NCBI RefSeq assembly: GCF_947179515.1 | Contig: NC_067473.1 | Coordinates: 123,553,909 to 123,617,908 of the forward strand | DNA from: Apodemus sylvaticus | Lineage: Eukaryota > Chordata > Mammalia > Rodentia > Muridae | Reading direction: 5' to 3' | Length of the DNA: 64,000 bases | Part shown: positions 10,746-23,601 of the stretch, one piece after another | Numbering within the stretch: position 1 is the stretch's first letter | Layout: each line of letters opens with the position of its first letter | Made by a program: the position numbers and the translations under genes | Notes under the pieces: model-generated | What the model saw: only the letters and a program-made list of their open reading frames with translations | Database searches by the model: none | Told to the model about the DNA's origin: nothing

Positions 10746-12600
10746 ATGGAAGATGTTCATATTGGCCTGTGTTGACTTGTTGGCTAGTATTCAGCCTAAG
10801 GGGTTTTTCATGAGGGTAGGAAGCTTAATGTTCTATGAGCTTTACTTGAGGAATGGGGATGCCTCATGGGGCAGAGACAGGGGCTCAAGTTTCACCTGGC
10901 TCTGTTATATCACAGCTCTGTTAGACAAACCCTTTCACGTCCACAAAATAGTAATTGTAAAATAACAACAACAAAACACTCTTAGATAATAGTAATAGGC
11001 AAAACATTTTTTAAAACATGCAAATAAAGTGCACACCACAGTGATAAATATATTCAAAGGGCACTCCTGTCTAATGGTAACAAAGGAAATTGAGCTATTC
11101 TATAGGTTAAAAAAATATGAGATTCAATGGGATCCATTTATTAGGAACTAATAATCAAAATGAAATTTCAATTTAAAGGGGCTGTTTCAAGAGAATGGGA
11201 AGCTTAATGTCCTATTATCACTAATATTATGATTAATATTATGATTAATCTTTTAGTCTAGTGAGGTCATGTTCATGAAATCGTAGCCTGAAATCATGAA
11301 AGCAAGACCTGAGTGAATGCAAGATTCAAAAGTATCCTCAAATTATGTTAGGAAAGAATGGGTAAACAGAGGCAGAAGAAATCTAGCTTCCAGAGAGAGA
11401 ACACAGCTCAAAAAATAAATAAAAAACCAAAACAATAAAAAAAAAAACCCACTCTCTAAAAATGAAGAGCACAGTCTCACTGAAGTTATTAAATGGCTTA
11501 TAATCAAGCCTGACTTCATTCTTGTGCTGAAATGTATTAAACATAAGGGTCAGCTTTCAAACAATGGCTCAGCTTTATTATTCTTGCATAGCTCTGGGCT
11601 GATGTTGCAGGCTCTCCAACTGGGCATCAGCAGAGGTGGGATTCCAATAATCTCTACAGCATAGCTCTGGGATCTGTATGCAGGAACGGCTCCAGGATGT
11701 CACAATTAGTTCCATGTGTGAGAAAATGTGAGATATAATACATTCATGCATTGCCCTGAAAGATATCTTGTTTTTTTTTTCCTATTGTTATGTAGTTTTA
11801 AATAGAACCTTTATATCCCAGCTGTGGGACTCAGATTCCCAAGGATAAACAAAAGGGTTAGAAACAAAATATGTAGATAAAATGTGTCTATCAGGACTCT
11901 GGTCATGAATAGCCCAAAATCAGAGGATACATCTGAATATGGATATAGGAAACTTTTGAAAGGAAATCAGTTAACATTCATTAAACAAATACCATCTTTT
12001 CTTACTTACTGTTATTTGGTCAGGCTAAGGGAAATAGCAAAAAGGAAGCAATCGGCTGTTAGGAAAACTTCTTCATATTACACGAAGGTTGGTAAGGCCT
12101 CTTTGTTGAGATGGACTCAAGTTCAAGAAATTAAGTACCAATCATAGCATCTAATAGCAGCTTTTAGCCAATGTTAGGATCTATGCTAAAGCCTTCATAT
12201 GCAGTTAGCTTTCCATGTCTGGGAGTTCTGTTTGAGATAGTTATTTCACAAGGCTACTATAGAGATTAACTGATGAGTACCACAGTCTATGGTTGATATT
12301 CACAGGCTGCTGGTTCAAAGACCATGTGGACTGAAAATTCTGAGGATATGTAAGTCCTTAATGTAAATTAGCATAGTATTTGCATATAACCTGTACAGAT
12401 GCTCCTGTATACTTTGAGGCATGTCCAGCTACAGCTTGAAGGGCTACATGTGCTTCAGGATAGCTAACCATATGGCTTGACACAAAATTGTAAAATTAAC
12501 ATTATGAATTTTTATGATTTTATTTTGTAACTTAATTATGCAGTTCTCATCATGAACTTTGTAGACTGTCATGCCACAATGTCAAAAGATTAAGCACACA
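10746..12600. other. AT-rich unique non-coding stretch
   Basis: No gene seen. It includes an A-rich run at about 11,410-11,450, and 12,215-12,330 may contain a worn antisense MIR ('atagttatttcacaaggct'). Confidence 0.5.
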
Positions 12601-12602
12601 CA

Positions 12603-13218
12603 CATCTTACTCACTTGTTTTTTTTTTTATTTGATATAATTTATTTACATTTCAAATGATTTCCCCCTTTCTAGCCCCCCCCCATTCCCCGAAAGTCCCG
12701 TAAGCCCCCTTCTCTTCCCCTGTCCTCCCTCCCACCCCTTCCCAGTTCCCCGTTCTGGTTTTGCCAAATACTGTTTCACTGAGTCTTTCCAGAACCAGGG
12801 ACCACTCCTGCTTTCTTCTTGTATCTCATTTGATGTGTGGATTATGTTTTGGGTATTCCAGTTTTCTAGGTTAATAACCACTTATTAGTGAGTGCATACC
12901 ATGATTCACCTTTTGAGTCTGGGTTACCTCACTTAGTATGATGTTCTCTAGCTCCATCTATTTGCCTAAGAATTTCATGAATTCATTGTTTCTAATGGCT
13001 GAATAGTACTCCATTGTGTAGATATACCACATTTTTTGTATCCACTCTTCTGTTGAGGGATACCTGGGTTCTTTCCAGCATCTGGCAATTATAAATAGGG
13101 CTGCTATGAACATAGTAGAGCATGTATCCTTATTACATGGTGGGGAATCCTCTGGGTATATGCCCAGGAGTGGTATAGCAGGATCTTCTGGAAGTGAGGT
13201 GCCCATCTTACTCACTTG
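12603..13218 (-). mobile_element. 5'-truncated LINE-1 with 15-bp target-site duplication
   Basis: catcttactcacttg is identical at 12603-12617 and 13204-13218. Read on the minus strand, the body runs from the end of ORF2 into a short G-rich 3' UTR and an A tail (the T run beginning at 12,617 on plus). The length is about 590 bp. The perfect TSD and moderate divergence suggest a rodent-age insertion. Confidence 0.93.
12958..13203 (-). pseudogene. LINE-1 ORF2 C-terminal fragment
   Basis: A minus-strand frame encodes a recognisable ORF2 tail, including EEWIQKMWYIYTMEYYSAI. It is truncated at the 5' end by the insertion and ends early after FLGK. Only the region after the reverse transcriptase domain remains, so it is inactive. 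Confidence 0.88.
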
Positions 13219-13286
13219 TAAATCACTTTTACCAGTTGAATACAAGAGGTATGCCACATGGTGTCTTTAGCCTAAGATACTTTATG

Positions 13287-13342
13287 AAAGAGAAGAGAAG
13301 AGAAGAGAAGAGAAGAGAAGAGAAGAGAAGAGAAGAGAAGAG
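13287..13342. repeat. (AGAAG)n pentanucleotide microsatellite
   Basis: About 11 tandem copies of the 5-bp purine unit. Confidence 0.96.
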
Positions 13343-15574
13343 GAGTTTATGTTAAGTAACATTTTGAGTAAAATCTTCTATTTTTCAAGCATTGACCAAC
13401 AGGGTATGTGAGGGCAGAAAGCCTTCCAGGAAGGAATTTTTCAAACTATCAAGGGCAGATACACACTGAAAAAAATTAATGAGCCCAATTACACTGTAAA
13501 GGTGCAGAGGTGGCTGTTATTTAAATGTTAATGACTTAAGAGGAAAAACATTTTTCTCAAGGCCAACTTAAAGAATCTCCAAGTATATGGTGCCAGCGTG
13601 GGGGCTGTAAGCAACCAAGTGTGGGGGTGGGACTGAAGTGGGCCTCAGAGTGGCTATGGCATAACAGCAAGTTAAGATGCCCCATGCCACACTATTGGGG
13701 ATGGCTTTTGGAGAAAGAATTACTTTCCAGCTAATTGTTTTCATGGAGAGCAGAAACTAAAACAGTTCCTGTCTCTCCATCTGACCATGAACCGTGGGCC
13801 TCCTGGAGAAGCGCTGGGGGAGACCTCTCACCACAGCCACACCAAGGATGGTTCTCCCAGTCAGACCCCACTGTCTTCCCTCAAATTAACTTCACAAAAA
13901 TGTAATGAGATCCAGGAGCTGACTGGATTTTGGACTGGATATTATGCTAGGTTGTTGGACCACAGGTCATCTTACTTTACTTTGATAAGCACACTCCCAC
14001 CAAACACACAGATGTCAATCAGATTTTTAAAAAACAAAACAAAAACAAAAACACCTGGAAGGTGAAACCCAACTATTCAGTACAAATCTCTATCAGCAAG
14101 AAGATTTTGACTGATTGCCAGGTCCCAGAGGACCTTGTTTGAGAATATAAACCCAAACAAACAATGACAGAAGATAAGTCCAGCTCAACAATAGTTGCTC
14201 ATTATTTTTATAAGGGAGTTCTGGAGGTGACAGGGTACCACCATGTTGGCAGGAGGCTGCTCTGTACAGAAAGTCTTCCTCATTCTCTAGCACACACAGA
14301 GATGATGGGGATGTAACCTGGCTATCTGGTAACCCAGAGAAGAGCTGAATATAAAAAGTGCCCTCAGCTGGTTGAACTCAGGCAGTGCATACACAATGTA
14401 TTTTTCAAACATTGGAAATGAGAAAGCTTCAGCTTCTTTTGAAATTCCTATCTCCAGCTTTCCTCCCAAGTCTCTCCAAAGGCAAACACTACTCCCCTGC
14501 CTCCCTGCCTATTAACTTCTACAGTGGCTTCTGATTCAGTCACGGCTGGGTTTCATTAGAGTCATCACAAGAAACCCTGGCCAGCTCAGCTTGGCCCTGG
14601 ACCTATCCTCAGTTGGAGTACTGGGCTAGAAACTGCACCCAAAGCCCTGATCTTAATGACAGAATTTCCTAGTGGGGAATTATATGTTCCTGGAAATATT
14701 TTGAGAATCTCTTTAATTATACCTGATTCCAACCTGTGAATCATGGTCCACATGCATCTTAGACACCTATGACTGTAGCCCAGAACATATCTGTGGATGA
14801 CAGTATCGTGGCACACTGTCAAAAGAATAGGCATGTCTATAAATCACCAAGAGATGTCTTATCACCCAGAGCATGTGAGAATGAAGTAGAAGAGAAACTA
14901 ATGAAAAGCTACTTTTAATGTCCCATTAAAAAAAAATCAATCTTCACATACTTCAAAGATGTATGCTGTTCTTGAGTTGTCACACACCTTGATAAGTGAC
15001 AAAGGTTTGGAAAAGAAACCTGAGATTGTATCCTCTCCATAGCTCTCCTCTTGAGTTTAACTGTGTACAGAGGAAGGTGTGTGAGCAGTCCTTTTTCTTC
15101 TCCCCAAATAATTTTGGGATAAAGGCAGAAGTCAAAGGCACACGCTCAGCTCCATGTGCTCTGATGAAAAGAGTTGACCAGGAACCCTTGTTTCTCATTA
15201 ACTGACAGAGCTAACGGGGCACTGTGGAGTACAGGGGTGGGAGTTAGTCTGAAGGTTTCCCATGGTTACAGCTACCATGGAAATCATTTTCTTCTCTGGG
15301 GCTTTCAAAGATCTGGAGCCTGGCTTCAATCACAGTTTAAAGGAGAACAAAGGTAGAACATGGACAGGGATTGCTTTTTTGTTGTTTTTTTTATTTGAAG
15401 ATTTAAAAGATTCCCAACTGGGGTGCTTGGAGGATGGGCACAGGCACCAAAGGCAGCAGCAATGTCAAAAGACTTCATATCTAAGTGGCCCAGCAGGGAG
15501 CAAGATGAACTCTCATGGCCTTGAGGGAAGCTCACCCTCTCTGGACCCGGGAAGGAATAGATTGATCTTTTCAA
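13343..15574. other. Unique non-coding stretch
   Basis: Only short chance frames and A- or T-rich runs (near 14,030-14,052 and 15,375-15,393) were seen. No supported exon. Confidence 0.5.
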
Positions 15575-15760
15575 AGTGCCAATCGAATCTTGTCACGTCA
15601 CTCCTGTATAAAATTGTTCAGTGGCTCCCCACTGTTCTTAGGATAAAATCATTAATCTCCATGACAGTGTGGCCTGGACACTTCTGTTCTGGCTCATCTG
15701 TCTGAGTTTGCCTTGTTTCCTACATATTAAGTAGACTGGCCTGAAGTCCATTAAATGTGT
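15575..15760 (+). repeat. LINE-2 (L2) 3' fragment
   Basis: 'cttgtcacgtcactcctgta' followed by 'cagtggctccccactg' and 'aggataaaatcattaatct' matches the conserved L2 3' end. It is an ancient mammalian element and may continue weakly to about 15,990. Confidence 0.65.
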
Positions 15761-16689
15761 GAAGCTGCTTTCTGTTTAGGGGACTTGACATAAGGACCAG
15801 AGACACTCTTTCACTTGTCCTCTATGGATACATCCTCTGCTTCTCAAATTTGATGGCATCTTCTCTGGGAATGCCAAGGTGTGTCTTCCCCACAGGGCAC
15901 CTTCTATTTGGTGTTTCATACTTTGTGAGCACAAAGAAGCAACATCTAACCTTCGTGACAGCCTGTGCTTCATCCTGCAGTTCTGAGGCCTTCTGGCACA
16001 TGTGTTCAGTAAAAGTTCAGTCAATAATGATTTAAGGGTGTGCCGTGAGGAGATCCACCCATCTGTACCTGCCTAGGATATCATATCCATGTCCAGTTTT
16101 CAGTAGTCTCATAATAAAAGCCTCATGATAGGTAAGACTCAGGTTTTAGAGTCTGTATACAAGGTCAGATTAAGGACGGAAGTAATTCTTGACATGGGGA
16201 AATTTTCCCTACAGGTGACATATAGCAATATCTACATATCATATACTATTGATTGTCATGCGGGATGTCTAACAACAGAAACCCATGCTGTTACTAACTG
16301 TTCTATAATGTCCAGAAAAGCCCCCAGAGCTCAAAATATTAGTAGTGCTGAAGTTCAGAAACCCTGCTGCCCAGGATCATGGTCCATTAGAAAAGAGTTT
16401 TGTGAAGATGCATGCCCTCTTAGAGAATAACCTCCTATAGTTTACACTAGCCATTTTCTTCCAGTGATAACACAGACATTGATGCTTCTACTAAACACTA
16501 CAGAGAGTCACTGGCTTGAACTGAAGGATTACAGTGCATCAAAAGGTGTGTGTTCTTAGGTGCTCTATGCCTCCATAGAGTCCTGAGTAGTCTGCACTAC
16601 CAGAGGCTTTCAAAAACTAAGTCCAACAAGAGTCAGGAAATCCTTTTCTCTCTACTATGATGAAGATTCTAGGTGTTCCTAAGGCTCAT
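15761..16689. other. Unique non-coding stretch
   Basis: No gene or clear repeat seen beyond a possible extension of the neighbouring L2. Confidence 0.45.
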
Positions 16690-17065
16690 GCGTTTATGGA
16701 TTAGTTTGCAATGCAGCCATATTCAAAGGTGAGGTTTTGGGAAGGTGACTGGATCATGAATGTTCTGACCTCATCAATGGGCTAAGTTTTTAGGGGTAGT
16801 AAAAACTTTACGAAGTAGGGCCTTAAGGAAAGCCTATGAGGAATCAAGTCATTGGAGGGATGCTCTTGAAGGGTACAGTTTGTCCCCTCCCCAGCCTTTG
16901 CTTTTTCTTTTTGCTTCCAGTCACCATGAAGTGAGACTCTGGTTCCACCACACACACCCTGCCGTGATGCTCCTCTACCTTGGCAATGCAGCCAGCCAAT
17001 CATGAGCCTAAATCTCTGAACATACATGAGTCAAAGTAAATCTTTCCTCCTTCATATCAATTTTC
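16690..17065 (+). repeat. ERVL-MaLR-like LTR fragment
   Basis: 'ggtgaggttttgggaaggtg', 'gatcatgaatg', 'cctcatcaatgggct' and a late 'caaagtaaatctttcctcc' follow the internal order of MaLR LTRs. Family is not resolved. Confidence 0.5.
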
Positions 17066-17084
17066 TCATGGACTTGTCATGAGT

Positions 17085-17260
17085 GATAGAAGCTCTGGGC
17101 TTGATCCCCAGTAGCACATGAAACAGGTGTGATGGTGCATGTTGTTGATCCCAGCATGTAGGAGATAGAAGAAGGATAAGAAGACAAAGGTAACCTTTGG
17201 CTGAGGCTAGTATGAGTAACATGGGACCTTGCCTCAAAATTAAATGCAAAAAACAAGCAA
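17085..17260 (+). repeat. ID/B1 composite SINE (RSINE1/B4-like)
   Basis: 'gggcttgatccccagtagca' is an ID/tRNA-like box region. It is followed by a B1-like part ('tgtgatggtgcatgttg', 'gatcccagcatgtagga', 'gaccttgcctc') and an A-rich tail. Confidence 0.7.
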
Positions 17261-17671
17261 ACTCACTCACTGAGTAAGAAATCCCTGTTATGTTCACACT
17301 GGGGACAGACAACCAAAGTAGAGGAGCTGGTAATGCCTGTATTTATATTACTACAGCCTCTTGTCTTTCCAGAGAACCTCACCATGACACCATCAACAAG
17401 ACCAACTTTTCACAATGAAATTCTCTTCCTTCCAGTTTCCCACTTTCATTTATTAGAAATGTACAAATTTGGATATGTCATTTCCCATATAAAATGAACC
17501 TGTTCATTCGTGAAGCAAGAAGCCACTGGGGAGAGAAGAAAGCAGTATCTGAGAAAGTTTGGAGGGAGGAGAGGGAAGGGAGAAATGCTATAACTAAATT
17601 ATAATCTCAAAACTTTGAAAAAGAGAAAAGAAGAAAATGAACCTGTTAAAATCCAAATCCTGTGGCTGGGG

Positions 17672-17709
<38 letters not shown>

Positions 17710-20059
17710 ACTTTACCACAAATGGGGAAGAACTAATATCAACTTGGAAAATGAAGTGGTATAAGAGAATGATGTAACAAAATATTGGGAACTACATATA
17801 AGCCTGTGTTTGAATGGTCAGATAATAAGAATATGTTCCCATTAGCATTTGTAGCACCTGGTAAGTATCTTCATCTCCCCGAGCCTCAACTTTCCTGTAT
17901 AATGGCTATGACAGTGCCAGCCTGGAGTGGTGGCAGGGGAAGAGCAAATGCAACACTGGAAGTTAAGTACTTATATCAGGTTAGGGGGTGCCCAGGTTCT
18001 GGCAAAGATGTTTCCCATGCTCCATGTTCCACCAAGAGCTCTGAGATCATCACTCTCTGGATGATCAGACAGGACTTTCACACAGTAAAACATGGCTGCC
18101 ATGTTTCTCAACACAAGATTTCCACAGTCCGACAGAGAACGCGGTTAGTCCAATTACCCAGGTCATTGAGGCTGATATATTTATCCTTTCTGCTGTATGT
18201 TTCCATTGTGGGCTCCTTAGGTACTTGATGGTAGTTTTGACAGTATATTTGTGTCAGGGGCAGCATTTGGAGGCCACCTGATATTCCCTCCCTAATGGAA
18301 GCATTCAGCAAACTATTGTTTAGGGATACAGATTTTCTATCTCCTAATTGTTGCTCACAGGCCACTAGGATGAAGTCAAAATTCCAAATGTTTCCTGAAG
18401 GTCCAGTGGGGTTGACCACGCAGAGGACCATGAATAGTGCAGCTTCCAACAAGGCAATGACAAACGGCTTTCCACGACACGGTTAATGTTGCTCCCACGG
18501 CCACCTCTGGAAATACCAGCCAGCTCTTGGTACTAGATGTGCACTTGGGAATTACACCAATCCATCTCTGCTGATCTCCTCTGTGATAACTTCATAACTA
18601 TTTATGGGCAGCTTCAAAAGCTAAGAAATGCTAAACAAACACGGAGACAATTTGGCAAAATGTTAAACATTTGTCCTGACTGACCTTACATGAGTTTGCT
18701 TGGGCAATTCTGTGGCCATGTAAATTATCAGTGGAAACCAGATTCTGTGATAACATCTATTTAAAAAAAAAATCATCCTGGGCTAGACTGAGGAAGCACA
18801 TGAACCAACACAAGGCTATTTTTAGAAGGCTGGCACTTGAGAAGAGATAAAGATTTAAAAGAAGAAGAAGAATATGATTACAAGATGAGAAAAATAAAAC
18901 CTGTATCACCTTTCTTCACAAACTATTCTAACCTTTTCTACCCTAGCCTGAGAAATCTGGACAGCCTGGGAATCAAGAACAAAAATCAAATTACAAATAT
19001 CAGCTGATATTTCAGAGCCAGTGAGGGTGCTGTGCCTTTAAATTTCTCAAGCAGACCCATTTCATTTTCCAGAGGCAATCTTCCATAATAGTTGAAAGTA
19101 GATAGACTACCACAAAAATTTCCCCAGATGAGGTTGAAATGGTTTCCTAAGAGATCACATTCTTTTTTTCTTTTAATTGTTAATAGTGAGGACTGGTGTG
19201 AACACCAAGACAAGAAAAAATAATCCACACCCTTTAAGGAAGAAGAAAAGCAGACCTCTTCACAGAACCTGTGTCCACTGTGGCAGAAAACGAAAATTGA
19301 AATTGAATGCTTCGTTAGAGGAAAGAGTCAATGGATAAAAGAGGCTCCAGTCCCATCAGGTACCACCATTAAGCAGAATCTCTGTGTGATTAGATGCTCT
19401 AGCCCCAAGGACTAGCCATTACTGGCTAACATTAAAGACACATGTTCAATAATGAGATTGAACAAACACTGCCGAGCAAGCAGGCCTGACAATAGCAGAA
19501 GATAACATTAATTAAATACCTCTATTGGGTCACTATAGTAATTCATAGTCCAGAAAGAATTTAATACATGCCAGGCACTTGTATAAACATTAATATATTA
19601 GTTCATTTAATCCTCACAAAACCATGAACTTCACAAAACTCCTCCCTCCGGGCTAAACCTTTTTAAAGTTATTTTGAGAATGGTTTCATCATTTTCAAGT
19701 AGGAACCTAGCCAAACAGTTTTCATCTTCATCTTCATCTTCCTCCCTCCTTCCTCCTTCCTCCTACTATTTAGATGACCATGTTAATTGTTTTTGTGGGT
19801 AAATGTGGGGCATGTGTCATTGTTTCTATAAACAGCTGAGCGCAGAAAAAGATGTGCACCCAAACCCGAGTCCAGCTAAAGTACCAAGAAAGTCATGACA
19901 CAAATGTGTGCTCCCAAGAGCCTCCAAAAGATTCACACACATGCCAGGGACGAAAGCTCCACTTGTAGATGAAGCCACATTGTTTCCTCTGCACGGGTCC
20001 AAGTATGCACAGGTGTGCATGCGTATGTGGTGGACAGAGGACAATCTCCCCTGTCACTC
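17261..20059. other. Unique stretch with (GT)n, MIR traces and an unexplained open frame
   Basis: Contains (GT)n at 17,676-17,708, a possible antisense MIR at 17,860-17,960, a possible MIR at 19,560-19,640 ('atttaatcctcac') and a CTTCAT-rich run at 19,721-19,765. A minus-strand open frame occupies 18,108-18,452; it is discussed as a finding and not called as a gene. Confidence 0.5.
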
Positions 20060-20300
20060 TGCAAGAGTGTTCTGTTTTTTGAGAGAGGATCCCTCAAAAG
20101 ACCTAGAGTTTCACCATGGAGGTTGGGTTAGCTGGCCCATGAGCTCAGCATACATACCTGGTTTTGCCTCCTACCTCACCATTGCTGGTATTACAAGCAA
20201 GCACTACTGTACCCTTTTCTTATGTGGGTTCTGGGTTGGGGGAGCAGCCCTCCACACTTGGGAGGCAAGCACTTTACCAGCAGACCAGCTCTCCAATCCC
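20060..20300 (-). repeat. B4-type SINE, antisense
   Basis: 'ttttttgagagaggatccc', 'gctggcccatgagctcagc', 'ttgctggtattacaagcaag' and 'tatgtgggttctgggttgg' match reversed B4A, ending in 'ggcaagcactttacc'. Confidence 0.72.
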
Positions 20301-20370
20301 CTCATGCTGTTTAATATAGACACCTACTGCTCAGTTTGGGGGGAGAGTTCAAATTGTCTCCTTTATGATT

Positions 20371-20460
20371 TGTATAAATCTATGTGTCCTGTTTCAATGT
20401 GGTGACACAAATGTATGGATATGTATAAATCTATGTGTCCTGTTTCAATGTGGTGACACA
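20371..20460. repeat. Tandem duplication, period 51 bp
   Basis: A 39-bp sequence starting tgtataaatctatgtg at 20371-20409 recurs without visible change at 20422-20460. Confidence 0.95.
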
Positions 20461-20479
20461 GCATTTGGATACCCACACT

Positions 20480-21060
20480 CCAATCCAAATACCATTTCTT
20501 ATTCTGCAGGCCCCCTCGGTTTCAGCCCTTACCCCCTTCAGCCTCCCATTGCTGTGCCCTCATTTGTGAGGTTCCCTTTGTACTCCATACTGCCCCTCCT
20601 TTGCCCTGCCATAGGCTCACATTTCCTACAATCCTTCACCCTAGCAATAGGCATGCACCATTTCAGATGCCAAACCACCCAGCTCAGCCCCTTGCCCTTC
20701 TTATCTCAAATCCAACTTGACACAAACTCAGATGGATAGTCAGATGCCCCAGGTCTGCACTGCCAGCCTTCTGCTGTGCCACTACCAGTCTTGCTATTCC
20801 ATGTCTTTGCTGTACTGTACCCACCACCCTCTTGTTCCCGAAAGCCTGCGCTATACCCATACCTTTCTCCCTGGCTCATGCTGTGTCCAGTACCCCATTG
20901 CTTCCCCAGACCCATGCTGTGCCACCATCCCATTGCCCCCCCCCAGGCATGCCCATGCTACTGCCACTCACCCTTGCTCCCCCAAGCCCATGCTGCCTTC
21001 CTAAAATTTCTACCTTTCCTCCCCTGCCCCTGCCAAATTTTTCCCTCCATTACATACATT
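20480..21060. repeat. C-rich degenerate minisatellite-like block
   Basis: A pyrimidine-rich stretch with recurring phrases such as 'catgctgtgccaccatccc', 'ccatgctactgccac' and 'ccccattgcttcccc'. The unit is irregular. Open plus-strand frames here follow from the low stop-codon content and are not called as genes. Confidence 0.55.
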
Positions 21061-21159
21061 ATCTTCTCCACTCATTTCCTGTCCAAGTTATGCCATGTTG
21101 GCTTTTATAAGCCAATTTTAAGGAGAACATTAAGTTATAGATCACTAATATTGATAGTC

Positions 21160-21310
21160 AGTGCTTAAGTGACTGTTCTGTGTCGAATGCTGTTCTCAGC
21201 ACTATGGGTGTGACTCACTTTACCTTCACAGCAACCCCTAAGTAATCACAGTTCCAGTCCAGATTTACAGACAAGGAAATGGCCATCTATGATGCTTAAC
21301 ACAGGGTGGA
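21160..21310 (+). repeat. MIR SINE
   Basis: 'tgctgttctcagcactatg', 'actttaccttcacagcaac' and 'tttacagacaaggaaatgg' keep the MIR core order. Confidence 0.7.
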
Positions 21311-22073
21311 TAAGTCAGGTGCATGCCCACATACGAGGGCTCCCAAAAAGAACCACGGCACAGAAGTATCTCTCAGCAACAAGGAAGGTTCTTAGATGAC
21401 GAAAGTCATGACAGACTTTTCATGAAGACAGGAAAATTTGGTCCCAGTACCCTGGAGGGAAAGCCAGGGCTGCCAGGTCTTGTCTCTTTGGCAGTGGACT
21501 TCAGCAAATCTAGCTCTGTCCTCACTTTCCAAGCTTGGGTTGGGAGGAAGGGAGGGAAAGGGTCCAATGCCCATTGGAAAAGGGAGGAAGGCAGAGCAAT
21601 GCGATGCTTGCTCCGTGAGATGTCAGGGACTATAAAGAGCAGACGCAGGAAAAGCAGGGCTGCCAAGGTCCTGCAAAAAGTTCTTGTTCTTCTCTGAACA
21701 TTCCTGTTCTGTCGGGATGCCTGATGCAACAGCTGCGTGCTGATGTTCTTCCTAGGACAAACTCTTCCTTCCTTCCTCTCATCTAAGCGGCCGTAACTCT
21801 GGGTTTCATGCCCCGCCAGTCTGGGAACATTAATGCACTCCATATCAACGAAAAATGAGCAAAACAAAATGTTCAAAGTATAAAGAAATGAAATTACATT
21901 AAAACTGTGATTAAAATGTTTTTAAGCTTTAATGGCATAATTTACATTTCTATCCTAGATTAATATATAGTATACACACACACACAATTTATATATATAC
22001 TTTGTAACAGTTTAAAGTATTTATTAGGTAGACAGCACATATATCTGCCATACAGATGTATACATGGAATGGA

Positions 22074-22107
<34 letters not shown>

Positions 22108-23600
22108 TATACAACACCATACATACACAATACATTATGTGTGTCTCATATAATTTAGTGTATATGGTATTAATGTTTTTATTGAAATGATACACAAAGG
22201 CCTAGCAACAAGTCAAATGGTTATAGTCATTTCCAAGCAGTGATTAGGTAATTCAAAAACATCTGCAATTTTATTGGCAACAAAGCCACAGGTATTCCTA
22301 ATGCAATGACCATGATTCATTATTAATTGAGGAAAATGCCAAAGTTCAAATAGAGGTTACTAAGAACAAAGACAAATTTCTCCTACCCAAGTCTAGGGGG
22401 AATTCTGAACCCTATGAGTAGGCTTGAAGTTGAAGTATTCTGGAAAAATACGTCAAGAAATCTCAGGGCTGAAAAAGGACTAGAGGCTTCTGGTGGGTGC
22501 CACCCTGAAGGGCACATCGCAGCAGCCCGCCAGCTCTCCTCACACTGACAAACAGAGGTACTGCCTCTCAGCTGCAGTCTTGGAAGAGGTCTGCACACAA
22601 TGCGAGCAAAGGCCAAATAGCGTCCCCCAGGCCTCACCCCTTCCTGCTCAGAGACAGCTGAGGGTCTGGAGTTCCTCACAACATCCTCTCACTTCCTGCT
22701 TCATTTTTAACAAATCACCAAAGTCGTTCATACTCTCATTATATCCTCAATTGTGCAGTTTTAATTCTTCCATTTTTACTTTTTACTTTTTAGTAACTAA
22801 GAATGTATTGAAACAAAGAGGTCTGTAAGATTGTCAAACTTAATATCATATTATATATATGATATATATCATATATATCATATATATATATGATAGACAC
22901 ACAATAGTCTAAATAATAGTACCTTTTACACACCTTATGCAATTTACTCTGTATTTTAAATGGCATTGATGCTTTCCACATTAATATTGTATCCTTTTCA
23001 TTTTGGAAACATCTGGCCATCATAGGGCAATGTCTTAGTACACATAAATATTTCTTCACTACAAAATTTTATGTTTACATCCTTTTGACATTTCTCTCTC
23101 CTCAATAATTTCTTATTTCATTTTTAATACCATGAGGCACTATATCATGAGCAAATAAAAGTAGCATCTTATTAAAAGATAGCTGAGTCCAAACCACACA
23201 CATAGCATAATAATGTAATAAAATAACACGACCTGCATATATACTGTAAAATCATTAGACTTTTAAGTTTCCAGGAAAATCCTAGTGAAAACATAAGACA
23301 ATCAAACATTTTGTTTATGTTCTGTAAAATCAGAATGCTCAGCCATAGCTATGCTTTTGAATCAATAGAAGATAGAACAATACTGAAGACAAATAGCAAA
23401 ATATCATCAATTGATGTTGTTTACAACATCCAGCAGAGATCATCTAAGGCAGCTCTGTTAAAACTGTGAAGCTGGAATTACTGATTAAGAATTTCTGGGC
23501 ACAATCTCCTCCATGGATTCCATTAGTTGTACCTACTATGGGTATCTTTATAATAGTGACCTACCTCTGTTAGAAATAGCATACCCTTTAGCCTATCCTC
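21311..23600. other. Unique and AT-rich non-coding stretch
   Basis: Holds (CA)n at 22,075-22,105 and a palindromic AT tract at 22,845-22,895. No exon or mobile element recognised. Confidence 0.5.
22845..22895. repeat. Palindromic AT microsatellite (atatatgat/atcatatat)
   Basis: Alternates 'atatatgatatatatc' with its reverse complement, so it can fold into hairpins on either strand. Confidence 0.9.
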
Positions 23601-23601
23601 T

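Noticed and set aside
19908..20405. Plus-strand frame of 165 codons
   Set aside because: Runs through an antisense B4 and the 51-bp tandem duplication, so it is repeat-derived.
20776..21168. Plus-strand frame of 130 codons
   Set aside because: Caused by the C-rich degenerate repeat, where stop codons are rare. The overlapping frames are open for the same reason.
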